Shown here one piece after another: positions 15,307 to 24,307 of a stretch of 64,000 bases of DNA. The position numbers and the translations under genes were made by a program. Every line of letters begins with the position of its first letter. Positions within the stretch are counted from its first letter, which is position 1. The notes beneath the pieces were generated by a model that saw nothing but the letters and a program-made list of their open reading frames with translations, ran no database searches and was not told the origin of the DNA. Origin of the DNA: Chryseobacterium lathyri. Its GTDB lineage: Bacteria > Bacteroidota > Bacteroidia > Flavobacteriales > Weeksellaceae. The stretch lies in the NCBI RefSeq assembly GCF_003290185.1, contig NZ_QNFY01000003.1:310001-374000 (forward strand), in the 5' to 3' direction.

Positions 15307-15807
15307 ATGAACTCATTAGAGCAGGAATTTTTAAATAAAATTGAAAAACATAAAGGAATCATTTTTAAGATTTCCAAAATGTATATGTCCGAAAAAGATG
15401 ACCGCGACGATCTTTTCCAGGAAATAACCTACCAAATCTGGAAGGGATATCCGCATTTCAGAGGGCAAAGTGAATTTTCTACGTGGCTGTACAGAATTGC
15501 ACTTAATACAGCTATTATTTTTCTGAAAACAGAGAAAAAAAGAAGTTTTATTTCTAATGAAGATTTCTCCGGATATAAAATCATTCAGGATGATTATGAC
15601 GATGAAAAGGAAGAGAAATTAATCCAGATGTATGAAGCAATCCGAAAGCTAAACTCCATCGATAAGGCATTCATTTTTTATTATCTGGAAGATTTTTCGG
15701 GAAAAGAAATTGCAGAACAGATGGGTATTTCTGAAGGCAATGCAAGAGTAAGAATGAACCGCGCTAAAAATAAGCTGAAGGATGTTTTAAACTCAAATAA
15801 ATCATAA
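15307..15807 (+). CDS. ECF-family RNA polymerase sigma factor
   Basis: The protein has 166 residues, a normal ECF size. Region 2 is visible at about residues 15-75 (DLFQEITYQIWKGYPHFRGQSEFSTWLYRIALN) and region 4 at about 120-160 (EQMGISEGNARVRMNRAKNKLKDVL). It directs RNA polymerase to a small set of promoters. The next gene, 17 bp downstream, encodes a membrane protein that may be its partner or inhibitor. Confidence 0.9.
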   Translation: MNSLEQEFLNKIEKHKGIIFKISKMYMSEKDDRDDLFQEITYQIWKGYPHFRGQSEFSTWLYRIALNTAIIFLKTEKKRSFISNEDFSGYKIIQDDYDDEKEEKLIQMYEAIRKLNSIDKAFIFYYLEDFSGKEIAEQMGISEGNARVRMNRAKNKLKDVLNSNKS

Positions 15808-15824
15808 TTTTTAAATCAATACCA

Positions 15825-16421
15825 ATGAATATAGATGAATTAAAAAATATATGGAATGAAGATACTTCGGAAGACACCCCGAAAATAAGTATTGAACAAA
15901 GAAATAAGATTAATCTGCCGCTGGAAAAAGTCCGCAAAAATATGCGTATGGAATTTTGGTTTATGATCGGGGTCTTTATTTTTTCATTTATAGTATGTGC
16001 TTTCTGCAGGCCGTTTAAACTCCAGTTTTATATTACAGTTCTTATCGCCTCAATGCTTCTTGTCACCATCTTCTTTTTCAGTAAATTTTTCAGGCTTTAT
16101 AAGGATATCAGCGATCCGATGCTCAAAACCTATGATTCTTTAAAAGATATGGTTATGCAGTTCAATCTCAATAAGCAGTACTATTTGTCCTATTATCTGA
16201 GCTTTGTTCCTTTTATTGTCTGCGAAATGATCATCGTTATAGAATTTATACCGTGGCCTAAACCAATGAGTGAGATGAAAATCGCCGTGATCCTGATAAG
16301 CTCTGTTACAGTAGGGCTGTTCGTACTCTTTATCAGTGGGAAATTCTGGTTTTACCGTTATTATGGAAGATACATCGTACATATAGAAGATCTTTTAAAG
16401 GAATTAAAAGAATCAAAATAG
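15825..16421 (+). CDS. membrane protein paired with the sigma factor, possible anti-sigma
   Basis: The protein has 198 residues and begins MNIDELKNIWNEDT, a start typical of proteins encoded after ECF sigma genes in Flavobacteriia. Four hydrophobic segments are visible at about residues 43-62, 66-86, 118-140 and 150-172. There is no classic zinc-binding anti-sigma motif. Regulation of the upstream sigma factor is inferred from position and cotranscription. Confidence 0.65.
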   Translation: MNIDELKNIWNEDTSEDTPKISIEQRNKINLPLEKVRKNMRMEFWFMIGVFIFSFIVCAFCRPFKLQFYITVLIASMLLVTIFFFSKFFRLYKDISDPMLKTYDSLKDMVMQFNLNKQYYLSYYLSFVPFIVCEMIIVIEFIPWPKPMSEMKIAVILISSVTVGLFVLFISGKFWFYRYYGRYIVHIEDLLKELKESK

Positions 16422-16449
16422 TTTCGGCGGGCTTTCAGCCCGCCGAAAC
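16421..16449. terminator. bidirectional terminator with GGGCTTTCAGCCC core
   Basis: The 13-bp stem GTTTCGGCGGGCT/AGCCCGCCGAAAC is perfect around a TTC loop. It separates the sigma operon from the convergent protease gene. Its GGGCT..AGCCC core recurs elsewhere in the window. Confidence 0.85.
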
Positions 16450-16457
16450 CTTATAAA

Positions 16458-17990
16458 TTATTTATTTTTTCTGTCTTCTGCAATCTTATTTTTCACCCAG
16501 TCCAGTTGCGGATCTTTTTTGTTCATAATATCCTGCATACTTTCCGTGACAGTAACATCTGGAACAACTCCTCTTTTTGTATTTAAAAAATCGATGTTGG
16601 GCTGTACCAGCAGGAGCCCGATAGGAAGGTTGATTTTCGAATTAGGAAGCTTCTGATAAGAATAAAATCCGGCTACAGTTCCGTCATTGGCACCACCTGT
16701 TTCTTCGCCAACCAGGACTGCCCGTTTATCATATTTCAGCTTTGCTGTAATAATCGACGACGCAGAAAAGCTTCCACCGTTAATCAGGACAAATACTTTT
16801 CCCTGAAAAGCATCCTTATTAGGTTTTGTAGGCTTAGCTGCTTTCATTTTGTAATACACTTTTCCATCCTTTTTATAAGTGCTGAAAGTCTGTGCAAAAA
16901 CATAAGTGGGATAGGCAAGACTTTTAAAAGCATACTGGAAAGGAGAACTTTTCCTGAAATAGTTGGTTTTAAGCGGAGTAATCCTTGAGGTAAGCTGTGA
17001 TGGCTTGATCAGAACATACGGTGCCGGTGCGAGGTATGAATACAGGTTATTGATCTCGTGAAGGGATCCACCGTAATTATTGCGGACATCTATGATTAAA
17101 TATTTAGATCCTGCATTTTTTATTTTTGCAAATGTTTCCCTGTAAAACTTATCTGAATAATCACTTGAAAAACTTTTTATCTTTATGTAAGCTGTTGTGC
17201 TGTCTTTATCCAGAAATTTAAAATTCCGGTTATAAGAATCAGTGAAGGCTACATAATCATTGACTTTCTTTTCCGGACTTCGCTTTTCCTGTTCCTTATC
17301 TTTTTCCAGATCAATTTTGGATTTAGATTCCCGGTAGAGAATATATACTTGTTTTTTGCCGTTGTAAAGGGTTTCTAAATAGGCTTTGTCTGCAAAGCCG
17401 TTTTCTGCCGTATAAAAATTGAAAAAAACATCCTTTAAAAAATAAGGCTGAAAAGTGTCATTATATCCGTCACTGCTAATCAGGGAACGGTATTTCTTTA
17501 TATATTCGGATACAGGAATATGGTTGATTGATAAAATTTCAGTTCCCGGTTTTATATGGGCTATAGAATCTTTATTTTGAACAATAAACAGACGATTGTC
17601 TTTTATATAATATTCGAAACGGCTGAACATCCCCTTTTTATGTTCAAGAGATTTAATTTCCTTTTTAGAAAACTTTTTTCTGGGAATTCTCAATGCCAGA
17701 TGGCCTTCACGAATATCTGCAATTACAGGCTGGAGTTTAAAATAAAACTGAAGCGAAGTTAGAGGCTGGTTGATCGTTTGTTTAAGACTGTCAAATTTAT
17801 GGTCAAGATCCTTTTTGGAAATATACCAGTAAAGCTGGGGATGCATCTTTTGGAGCTTTAAGTAGGCATAGTCTATGTCTTCCTTAAGCTCTTCAGGGCT
17901 TATGCATGCTGTACTCTGCTCATTATGCCTTCTGATAGATGTACATGAAGAGAGTGCTGCAGCCAGCAGTATGATCGAATAATTTTTCAA
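16458..17990 (-). CDS. S41 family C-terminal-processing peptidase, lipoprotein
   Basis: The protein has 510 residues. The N-terminus is a lipoprotein signal (MKNYSIILLAAALSSC). A PDZ-like region lies around residues 140-180 (IKPGTEILSINHIPVSEYI). The S41 domain includes YLIIDVRNNYGGSLHEI (about 298-314) and the catalytic Ser of NGGSFSASSIITAKL (about 405-419), with EETGGANDGT following. It probably degrades peptides at the cell envelope. It stands alone between two terminators or divergent genes. Confidence 0.85.
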   Translation of the reverse strand: MKNYSIILLAAALSSCTSIRRHNEQSTACISPEELKEDIDYAYLKLQKMHPQLYWYISKKDLDHKFDSLKQTINQPLTSLQFYFKLQPVIADIREGHLALRIPRKKFSKKEIKSLEHKKGMFSRFEYYIKDNRLFIVQNKDSIAHIKPGTEILSINHIPVSEYIKKYRSLISSDGYNDTFQPYFLKDVFFNFYTAENGFADKAYLETLYNGKKQVYILYRESKSKIDLEKDKEQEKRSPEKKVNDYVAFTDSYNRNFKFLDKDSTTAYIKIKSFSSDYSDKFYRETFAKIKNAGSKYLIIDVRNNYGGSLHEINNLYSYLAPAPYVLIKPSQLTSRITPLKTNYFRKSSPFQYAFKSLAYPTYVFAQTFSTYKKDGKVYYKMKAAKPTKPNKDAFQGKVFVLINGGSFSASSIITAKLKYDKRAVLVGEETGGANDGTVAGFYSYQKLPNSKINLPIGLLLVQPNIDFLNTKRGVVPDVTVTESMQDIMNKKDPQLDWVKNKIAEDRKNK

Positions 17991-18130
17991 CGTACTTTGA
18001 ATTTTTTTTCAATCGGCTAAGTTAAAAAGTTTCAAATTATTCTGATTTAAATAAATAATAAAATATTCAGAAAGCTTTATAAATTAAGTTAAAAAAAATA
18101 CTGAATTTTCTATGCCAGATTAAAAGTCAA

Positions 18131-18138
18131 TACCTTTG
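18131..18138 (+). promoter_or_regulatory. -7 promoter element TACCTTTG
   Basis: It matches TAnnTTTG, 18 bp before the ATG at 18157. The alternative TTG start at 18136 would lie inside the element, which argues for the ATG. No TTTG is present 19 bp upstream. Confidence 0.5.
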
Positions 18139-18156
18139 CTGCCTATTTTACTGAAG

Positions 18157-19251
18157 ATGATATATTTGATTTTATTGGCTGGACTTTTAGTGGCAGTTTA
18201 CCTGATGGTAATGAATATGCCTGCTTTTGGTGCAGACCCAAAAGGCAGAAGACTGGAACGTATCAGAAAGTCTGAATTATATAAAAACAGGAAATTCCAG
18301 AACATCAGCCATACCCCACCTATTGCTGAAGGCTACAGTACAATAAAAGTTACCTGCGATTTCATTTTAGGTAAAAAACACCCATTGCTGAAACCTTTGA
18401 AAAATATTCCGTCCATTCATACAGATTTAAAAAAGATTCGGAAAGATCAGGATATTTTCATCTGGCTGGGGCATTCATCCTATTATCTGCAGACGGATGG
18501 TGTTTCTTTTCTCGTAGATCCTGTCCTGAGCTTATATGGTTCCCCGTTTAAATATTTCAATAAAGCTTTTAAAGGCTCGGATATATTCAAACCGGAAGAT
18601 ATTCCCGATCTGGATTACCTGGTGATTACACACGATCATTTTGACCATCTGGATTATCCAACAGTGAAATCAATCAGAGACCGGACAGCAATGGCTATTC
18701 TTCCATTAGGAGTGGGGGCACATTTAGAAAGATGGGGCTATCGTGAAGAAAATTTAATTGAAGAGGAATGGGGAACAGAGGTCCTTTTAAAAAACAGTCT
18801 GAAAATTACCTTTACCCCGGCAAGGCATTTTTCGGGAAGAAAAATAAAACAGAATAATACGCTGTGGACTTCCTATGTTCTGGAAACTCCCACAAAAAAA
18901 ATATTCCTGGGGGGTGACAGCGGCTACGATTCCCATTTTAAAACAATTGGCGAACAGTTTGGCCCCTTTGATTATGCTGTTCTTGAGAATGGGCAATATG
19001 GCGAAGCCTGGCGGTACATCCACACTCTGCCGGAAGACGTCATTCAGGCGGCTGTTGATCTTAGAGCTGAACATATTATTCCTGTTCACTCCTCAAAATT
19101 TGCCCTGGCTCTCCATCCCTGGGATGAACCGCTTCAGAAAATAACAACTTTGGGAAAAGAAAAAGGACTCAGTATACTCACTCCGATGATTGGAGAAGTG
19201 GTAGATATGAACCGTTCTCAGCATCAGTTCGGAGAATGGTGGAAAGAATAA
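18157..19251 (+). CDS. membrane-anchored metallo-beta-lactamase-fold hydrolase (UlaG / NAPE-PLD-like)
   Basis: From the ATG the protein has 364 residues. An N-terminal membrane segment (MIYLILLAGLLVAVYLMVM) is followed by an MBL fold with the metal motif THDHFDHLDY (about residue 158), further metal ligands near FTPARHFSGR and LGGDSGYD, and a C-terminal IIPVHSSKFALALHPW. This pattern is that of the family containing UlaG and N-acyl-phosphatidylethanolamine phospholipase D. The substrate is unknown; a lipid or phosphodiester is plausible. Confidence 0.8.
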   Translation: MIYLILLAGLLVAVYLMVMNMPAFGADPKGRRLERIRKSELYKNRKFQNISHTPPIAEGYSTIKVTCDFILGKKHPLLKPLKNIPSIHTDLKKIRKDQDIFIWLGHSSYYLQTDGVSFLVDPVLSLYGSPFKYFNKAFKGSDIFKPEDIPDLDYLVITHDHFDHLDYPTVKSIRDRTAMAILPLGVGAHLERWGYREENLIEEEWGTEVLLKNSLKITFTPARHFSGRKIKQNNTLWTSYVLETPTKKIFLGGDSGYDSHFKTIGEQFGPFDYAVLENGQYGEAWRYIHTLPEDVIQAAVDLRAEHIIPVHSSKFALALHPWDEPLQKITTLGKEKGLSILTPMIGEVVDMNRSQHQFGEWWKE

Positions 19252-19539
19252 TCAGGCGTGCCAGATATCCTTATATCTTGCAGGATGGTTTTCAAATTGC
19301 TGGCGTACAAAATCACATTCGGGATCTACCAGAAGGTCTTTTTCTTCGGAATAGCGGACTAGTTCGTCAAGAAGCATTTTTGCATATCCGTGGCCTTCAC
19401 GTTCCTCAATAATTTTAGTGTAATATACAATCAGCAACCTGCCGTCAATTTTTATAGACATATATCCTGCTTTTTCCCCGTCAATTAATAGCTGTAGTTC
19501 GTCCTGATATGGCGAGATTTCAAACTTTATATTTTCCAT
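19252..19539 (-). CDS. GNAT-family N-acetyltransferase (YidJ/COG2388 type)
   Basis: The protein has 95 residues using the ATG at 19539; the longer frame from 19581 has an unlikely N-terminus. The short single-domain GNAT fold shows the acetyl-CoA loop in EEREGHGYAKMLLDELVRYSEEK and the family end CDFVRQQFENHPARYKDIW. It is tail to tail with the MBL gene, the stop codons being directly adjacent. The substrate is unknown. Confidence 0.8.
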   Translation of the reverse strand: MENIKFEISPYQDELQLLIDGEKAGYMSIKIDGRLLIVYYTKIIEEREGHGYAKMLLDELVRYSEEKDLLVDPECDFVRQQFENHPARYKDIWHA

Positions 19540-19963
19540 AATAATTAAGATTTGATGAGTTATATTAATGACCTGCTTCATTCAATCCATAAAGCATTTA
19601 ACAATCTGGCGACATAAAATCCTTCCGGATGTATACTTCCCACTCTTAAAATTACAAATTAAAATAATACGAAACATGAGTTTTCCGAAACTTAACGAAT
19701 TTTAAGCTATTTTGAAGTTTAAAAGTGGAAAATGGCGGTGAAATAGGTTTAAATCGTATTATTTTATAACAGATAATTAATAATCCATTATTCAAAAACA
19801 TCTCAAAATAAATATTTTTTTGTAAAAACAGGTAGATGAATGTAATTTTTTGGTGCAGATTATCAACTAGTTATGCTTTATTTAACAAAAATTGTGAATA
19901 GCTGTAGAAAGCTTGGCATTTTAATTGGCTATACTAGAACAGTTTAACTTAACAAATTAAAAG
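19540..19963. other. non-coding stretch, AT-rich
   Basis: These 424 bp hold the upstream regions of two divergent genes. I see no repeat, terminator or short gene with convincing features, and no TAnnTTTG element close to the start at 19964. Confidence 0.5.
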
Positions 19964-20392
19964 ATGAAAAAAATATTAATCGCATTAATGCTTGCAGGCA
20001 CATTTGGCCTCACATATGCACAATCAGATTATTATAACGATTACAGAAGAAGTATAACAGATGTCAACTGGCAAACAGTAGCTGCAGATCTTTTGCTTTC
20101 TGTGGCACAGACCAACCAGCTGAATGCTTTAAATGACAGATACCGTGATTATGATTCCTGGAACAGGGTATACGTAAGTAATCCCGACCGATGGAGAGAA
20201 GACAGATATTATGAAATAGAAAGAATACTTGGACGTGAAAAGTATACTAAGTTTAAAACTAAATACTATAAAGGTCAGAACCCTGTAGCAGTTTATAACC
20301 GTAACAAAAATAATTACAAGAAATACAAGTCCAAACAATACAAAGAGTATAGAAAGGAATATAAAAAAGAACACAAAAAGGGACATCACTAA
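19964..20392 (+). CDS. small secreted basic protein
   Basis: The protein has 142 residues with a clear signal peptide (MKKILIALMLAGTFGLTYAQ). A helical central part (ITDVNWQTVAADLLLSVAQTNQLNALNDRY) is followed by a Tyr/Lys-rich, strongly basic tail (YKKYKSKQYKEYRKEYKKEH). The helical part with charged tail recalls periplasmic Spy/CpxP-like chaperone regions, but I do not see their LTxxQ motif. The function is unknown. Confidence 0.65.
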   Translation: MKKILIALMLAGTFGLTYAQSDYYNDYRRSITDVNWQTVAADLLLSVAQTNQLNALNDRYRDYDSWNRVYVSNPDRWREDRYYEIERILGREKYTKFKTKYYKGQNPVAVYNRNKNNYKKYKSKQYKEYRKEYKKEHKKGHH

Positions 20393-20422
20393 GTCTCAAA
20401 TATCAACTATATATTCAATTTT

Positions 20423-20448
20423 AAATGGCCGGCATTTGCCGGCCATTT
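20423..20448 (+). terminator. terminator
   Basis: AAATGGCCGGC and GCCGGCCATTT pair perfectly around ATTT, followed by TTATTTT. It closes the small secreted protein gene. Confidence 0.85.
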
Positions 20449-20504
20449 TTATTTTATCAATAATCAGATTATTTTTATTTGTTTGAATTTTATAACTTAG
20501 CTAT

Positions 20505-21410
20505 ATGGAATCTAAAGAAACAATAAACGGATTTTATCTGCGGAATGCATCTATGGAAAGACAGGATGTTGTGACAGCTCCCGGCGTGGGACATTTCAAT
20601 GTTTTTTCACGCGAAAATTGTGCACTGATATCACCTTACAGCAGAAGAGACTATTATAAAATTTCACTCATTATAGGAAAAGGAAAGCTTCATTATGCAG
20701 ACAAATGGATCTATGTAGACCGTCCTGCACTGTTATTCTCCAATCCTGTTGTTCCTTATTCCTGGGAAACGGATGATGAAGACCAAAAAGGCTGGTTCTG
20801 CCTTTTTACAGACCAGTTCCTTCAAAACGGGATACGCCTTGGAAACCTTCAGGATTCCCAGCTTTTTAAAATTGGTGGAACCCCTGTTTTCTTTGTGGAC
20901 GAAGAACAGCAAAAAACCATTTCGGACCTCTTTACCAAGATGATGACAGAGATTGAAACGGAATATATGCATAAATATGATATGCTTCGGGCATGTCTCC
21001 ATCTTCTGATTCATGAAACGATGAAAATGCAGCCTGCAGAAAGCTTTGAGCCTTATCAGAACGCTTCTCAGAGGGTAGCATCGCTGTTTATGGAGCTATT
21101 GGAAAGGCAGTTTCCCATCGACAGCCCCGAAGCATTCCTGAAATTAAAAACACCTAATGACTATGCACAGAATCTTTCTATCCACGTAAATTCTTTAAAC
21201 CGTGCAGTGAAAGAAATGACCGGAAAAACAACAAGTCAGCAGATCACTTCCAGGATCATTCAGGAAGCCAATGCTTTACTGAAACATACGGACTGGAATA
21301 TTTCTGAGATTGCCTATGGATTAGGATTTGAAGAACCTGCTTATTTTACCAATTTCTTTAAAAAACAGACCGGTATAGCTCCCAATGCAGTCAGAACAGA
21401 AATTGTTTGA
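20505..21410 (+). CDS. AraC-family transcriptional regulator
   Basis: The protein has 301 residues. The N-terminal half is a cupin-like sensor (YYKISLIIGKGKLHYADKWIYVDRPALLFSNP is typical). The C-terminal AraC domain has two helix-turn-helix units (NLSIHVNSLNRAVKEMTGKT and WNISEIAYGLGFEEPAYFTNFFKKQTGIAPN). It lies 87 bp upstream of an aldo/keto reductase and an MBL hydrolase in the same direction and probably controls them. Confidence 0.88.
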   Translation: MESKETINGFYLRNASMERQDVVTAPGVGHFNVFSRENCALISPYSRRDYYKISLIIGKGKLHYADKWIYVDRPALLFSNPVVPYSWETDDEDQKGWFCLFTDQFLQNGIRLGNLQDSQLFKIGGTPVFFVDEEQQKTISDLFTKMMTEIETEYMHKYDMLRACLHLLIHETMKMQPAESFEPYQNASQRVASLFMELLERQFPIDSPEAFLKLKTPNDYAQNLSIHVNSLNRAVKEMTGKTTSQQITSRIIQEANALLKHTDWNISEIAYGLGFEEPAYFTNFFKKQTGIAPNAVRTEIV

Positions 21411-21497
21411 ATTTTATAATTCTTAGTTTGAATTCTATAGAGTATCCGGCCAATTCTTGTTCTAATTTTGTTCTATCAATTAAAAATCACAGCAATT

Positions 21498-22499
21498 ATG
21501 AAATTCAGACAATTAGGAAACACAGGAGAGCAGTTATCTGCAGTAGGTTTAGGATGTATGGGAATGAGCTTTGCATACGGTCCGGCCGACGAACAGGAAA
21601 GCATCAATACTTTACATAGAGCATTGGACTTGGGAGTTAACTTCTGGGATACCGCAGATATGTATGCTGCCGGAGAAAATGAAAAGCTGATCTCTAAAGT
21701 TCTGGTTCCGAACAGGGACAAAATCTTTATTGCCACCAAATTCGGATTCAGGTTTAAAGATGGAAAACCAAGTCACAGCGGGGCTCCCGGAACTTATTTT
21801 GACGGTTCACCGGAGTGGATCAGACAGGCTGTCGATCTGAGTCTTCAGAGACTTAAGATCGATACAATTGATCTCTATTATGCCCACAGGGTAGATCCAA
21901 ATATTCCCGTAGAAGAAACAGTTGGCGCAATGGCAGAACTGGTAAAAGAAGGAAAAGTAAAATACCTTGGATTATCAGAAGCTTCTGCCGAGTCCATCAG
22001 AAAAGCGAATAAAATTCACCCCATTACAGCATTGCAGTCAGAATATTCTATTTTAACTAAAGATGTAGAGAAAGAAATACTTCCAACCATCAGAGAGCTG
22101 GGGATTACCCTGGTGCCTTATTCTCCACTGGCAAGAGGACTTTTTGCCAATATCAATGAAGTGCAGAATTTTGGGGATGAAGATTTTAGAAAAACATTGC
22201 CGCGTTACCAGGCAGAATATCTGGAAAATAACAAAAACCTGGCGAGAGAAATTAATGAATTTGCACAGTCTAAAGGCGTAAAAGGAACTCAGCTAGCATT
22301 AGCCTGGGTATTGAACCAGGGGGACGATATCATTCCTATTCCGGGCACTAAACGTATTAAGTATCTGGAAGAGAATATTGCTGCCGTGAATATTGATCTT
22401 TCGCCTTCTGATCTGGAAACAATAGATTCGCTTCTTAAAAAGTACCCCAACGTAGGCGAAAGGTATACTGAAGGTTCTATGAAATTAGTAAACAATTAA
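21498..22499 (+). CDS. aldo/keto reductase
   Basis: From the ATG at 21498 the protein has 333 residues and begins MKFRQLGNTGEQLSAVGLG, the normal family start. The catalytic set is visible: Asp in FWDTADMYAAGENE, Tyr in the same segment, Lys in IATKFGF and His in YYAHRVD. It reduces small aldehydes or ketones with NADPH. It is of the YajO/Tas-like type, with GYSPLARG-like PYSPLARGLF and the cofactor motif IPGTKRIKYLEEN. It is probably cotranscribed with the MBL gene that follows. Confidence 0.9.
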   Translation: MKFRQLGNTGEQLSAVGLGCMGMSFAYGPADEQESINTLHRALDLGVNFWDTADMYAAGENEKLISKVLVPNRDKIFIATKFGFRFKDGKPSHSGAPGTYFDGSPEWIRQAVDLSLQRLKIDTIDLYYAHRVDPNIPVEETVGAMAELVKEGKVKYLGLSEASAESIRKANKIHPITALQSEYSILTKDVEKEILPTIRELGITLVPYSPLARGLFANINEVQNFGDEDFRKTLPRYQAEYLENNKNLAREINEFAQSKGVKGTQLALAWVLNQGDDIIPIPGTKRIKYLEENIAAVNIDLSPSDLETIDSLLKKYPNVGERYTEGSMKLVNN

Positions 22500-22563
22500 A
22501 AAATCATATTCCGGATCCCGAATAGTCAGTAGGAATCCGGAGTATAAAAAACACATATTGATT

Positions 22564-23556
22564 ATGAACAGAAGAGAGCTTTTAAAAAGCGGACTCATGG
22601 CCGGAGCATTAAGCTTCGTTCCGTTTACTGATGTTTTTGCCGGTGCCAAAACATTTTCACTACGTTCTGGAGAAGACCTTGCAGGGTTCAAAAAGATAAA
22701 ACTTGGAGAACTGGAGCTGTTCATTCTTACGGACGGATATATTCATGAGAAAAACATCGATACATTTGCTCCGAGAGCGGACATCACTCAATTAAAGGCT
22801 CTTCTCAGAGACAATTTCCGTCCGGATGATTATGTTGATATGGCAATGAACCTGATGCTTGTCAAGACCAAAAGCAGGCTTGTTTTACTGGATGCCGGAA
22901 TGGGGATTTTTGCAGATGAAAGAACGGGATTTATTCTGAAAAGCTTACAGAAAGCCGGATTCTCTCCAAAAGATATCACAGATGTTTTCATTTCTCATGC
23001 TCATCCGGATCATATTGGTGGGGTAGTCGACAAACAGAATAACCTGGTTTTCCCCAATGCGGATATTTATATTTCAAAGATCGAGCATGACTTCTGGCTG
23101 CAGGCTTCCATCAAAGATTTTAAAAACAGCTTTCTGAAGAACCAACCGGAATTTCTTAACCAGATTATTCCGCCTATCCAGAATATTCTGAAAACAATCC
23201 GCCCGAAACTGAAATTTTATGATTTTAAAAAACCTCTTTTTGATCATTTCAGTTTTCAGCTGGCTCCGGGGCATACGCCAGGTCTTACCGTCACGACAAT
23301 TTCATCGGGCAACGAGAAACTCATGTATATTGCAGATCTGATCCATTCCGATGTTATTCTCTTTCCACACCCCGAATGGGGATTTTCAGGGGATACAGAC
23401 CTGGATATTGCTACAGAATCCCGTAAGAAATTACTTAATCAGCTGGCAGAAACCAAGGCTAAAGCTTTTGCTTATCATCTTCCATGGCCGGGCCTTGGCT
23501 TTACAAGGAAAAAAGATGCTGCCTATGAATGGATTCCGGAAAGTTTTATGAATTAA
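22564..23556 (+). CDS. Tat-exported metallo-beta-lactamase-fold hydrolase
   Basis: From the ATG at 22564 the protein has 330 residues and begins MNRRELLKSGLMAGALSF, a twin-arginine signal. The metal-binding motif SHAHPDHIGG (about residue 144) is followed by a His at LAPGHTPG and an Asp in IADLIHSD, as in class B3-like/quorum-quenching MBL enzymes. It lies 64 bp after the aldo/keto reductase. The substrate is unknown. Confidence 0.85.
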   Translation: MNRRELLKSGLMAGALSFVPFTDVFAGAKTFSLRSGEDLAGFKKIKLGELELFILTDGYIHEKNIDTFAPRADITQLKALLRDNFRPDDYVDMAMNLMLVKTKSRLVLLDAGMGIFADERTGFILKSLQKAGFSPKDITDVFISHAHPDHIGGVVDKQNNLVFPNADIYISKIEHDFWLQASIKDFKNSFLKNQPEFLNQIIPPIQNILKTIRPKLKFYDFKKPLFDHFSFQLAPGHTPGLTVTTISSGNEKLMYIADLIHSDVILFPHPEWGFSGDTDLDIATESRKKLLNQLAETKAKAFAYHLPWPGLGFTRKKDAAYEWIPESFMN

Positions 23557-23860
23557 CGGTTTGCTAACGGATACACCTTAAATTTTCTACGACATAGTTT
23601 CAATAATAAATCCTCTCATTTCCGGGAGGATTTATTATTAAAATCCCCAATCAAAGGAATACAATCGTAGAAAATGAAAAATAATATTACCTGATTGGGG
23701 GAAACATAAATAGAATTTTTAAATAGGATCAGATCATAAAAATTGATCGTCTGAATTTTTTTTTTGCAAAGGTGATTATATTTTTACTGAATTAGAAACA
23801 GAACATGTAAGGGATTCAGAATTTCGAACCTCCAATTAAACACTTCAAGACCGGCTGCTG
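23557..23860. other. intergenic region with nested inverted repeats
   Basis: Apart from the terminator, this 304-bp convergent gap holds ATCCCCAATCA/TGATTGGGG arms (about 23643-23653 and 23693-23701) and TTTTCTACGA/TCGTAGAAAA arms (about 23583 and 23667). These interleave with the terminator, so alternative foldings are possible. No open frame with protein-like features was seen. Confidence 0.5.
23602..23639 (+). terminator. terminator of the AraC/AKR/MBL cluster
   Basis: AATAATAAATCCTC and GAGGATTTATTATT pair perfectly around a 10-base loop, 46 bp after the MBL stop codon. Confidence 0.75.
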
Positions 23861-24253
23861 CTACGCTTTTCCAAAAATAAGTTCAGAAGAATACAGCTTC
23901 CTGAACATGATATACGTTACAGAAAGAATGGTAAATGCGATCACTGCATCTATAGTGGCAGCGAAGCCCAACACTGCAATTTTTGAGAAGAAGGCGAAGA
24001 TGATATCAAAAAACATTCCTGCAAACACCCATTCTTTTAATCGTAATAAACGGTTGGGAAGAAGAAGTACCAGAATTCCGGATAATTTAAAAACACCTAA
24101 AATGTAAATAAAGTGAGGAGGATAACCAAGCTGTTGGGTAATGTCCCATACCACTGGATTTTTAGTAAGTTCAAAGAAGCCACTCGCTCCGAACCATAAT
24201 GATATAAAAATGATTCCTGACCAATAGATGATTTTTGTTGTTTTTGTTTTCAT
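23861..24253 (-). CDS. DoxX-like integral membrane protein
   Basis: The protein has 130 residues and four hydrophobic segments (WSGIIFISLWFGASGFFEL, then FIYILGVFKLSGILVLLLP, then EWVFAGMFFDIIFAFFSKIA, then ATIDAVIAFTILSVTYIMF). The pattern is that of small DoxX/DoxD-like proteins, whose role is often in redox stress. It lies 54 bp downstream of the DUF1223 gene and is probably cotranscribed with it. Confidence 0.8.
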   Translation of the reverse strand: MKTKTTKIIYWSGIIFISLWFGASGFFELTKNPVVWDITQQLGYPPHFIYILGVFKLSGILVLLLPNRLLRLKEWVFAGMFFDIIFAFFSKIAVLGFAATIDAVIAFTILSVTYIMFRKLYSSELIFGKA

Positions 24254-24307
24254 TGTTTTTATTATTTAAAGTTTTGTTGAATTTTTTATAAGCTATTCCT
24301 CTAAATG

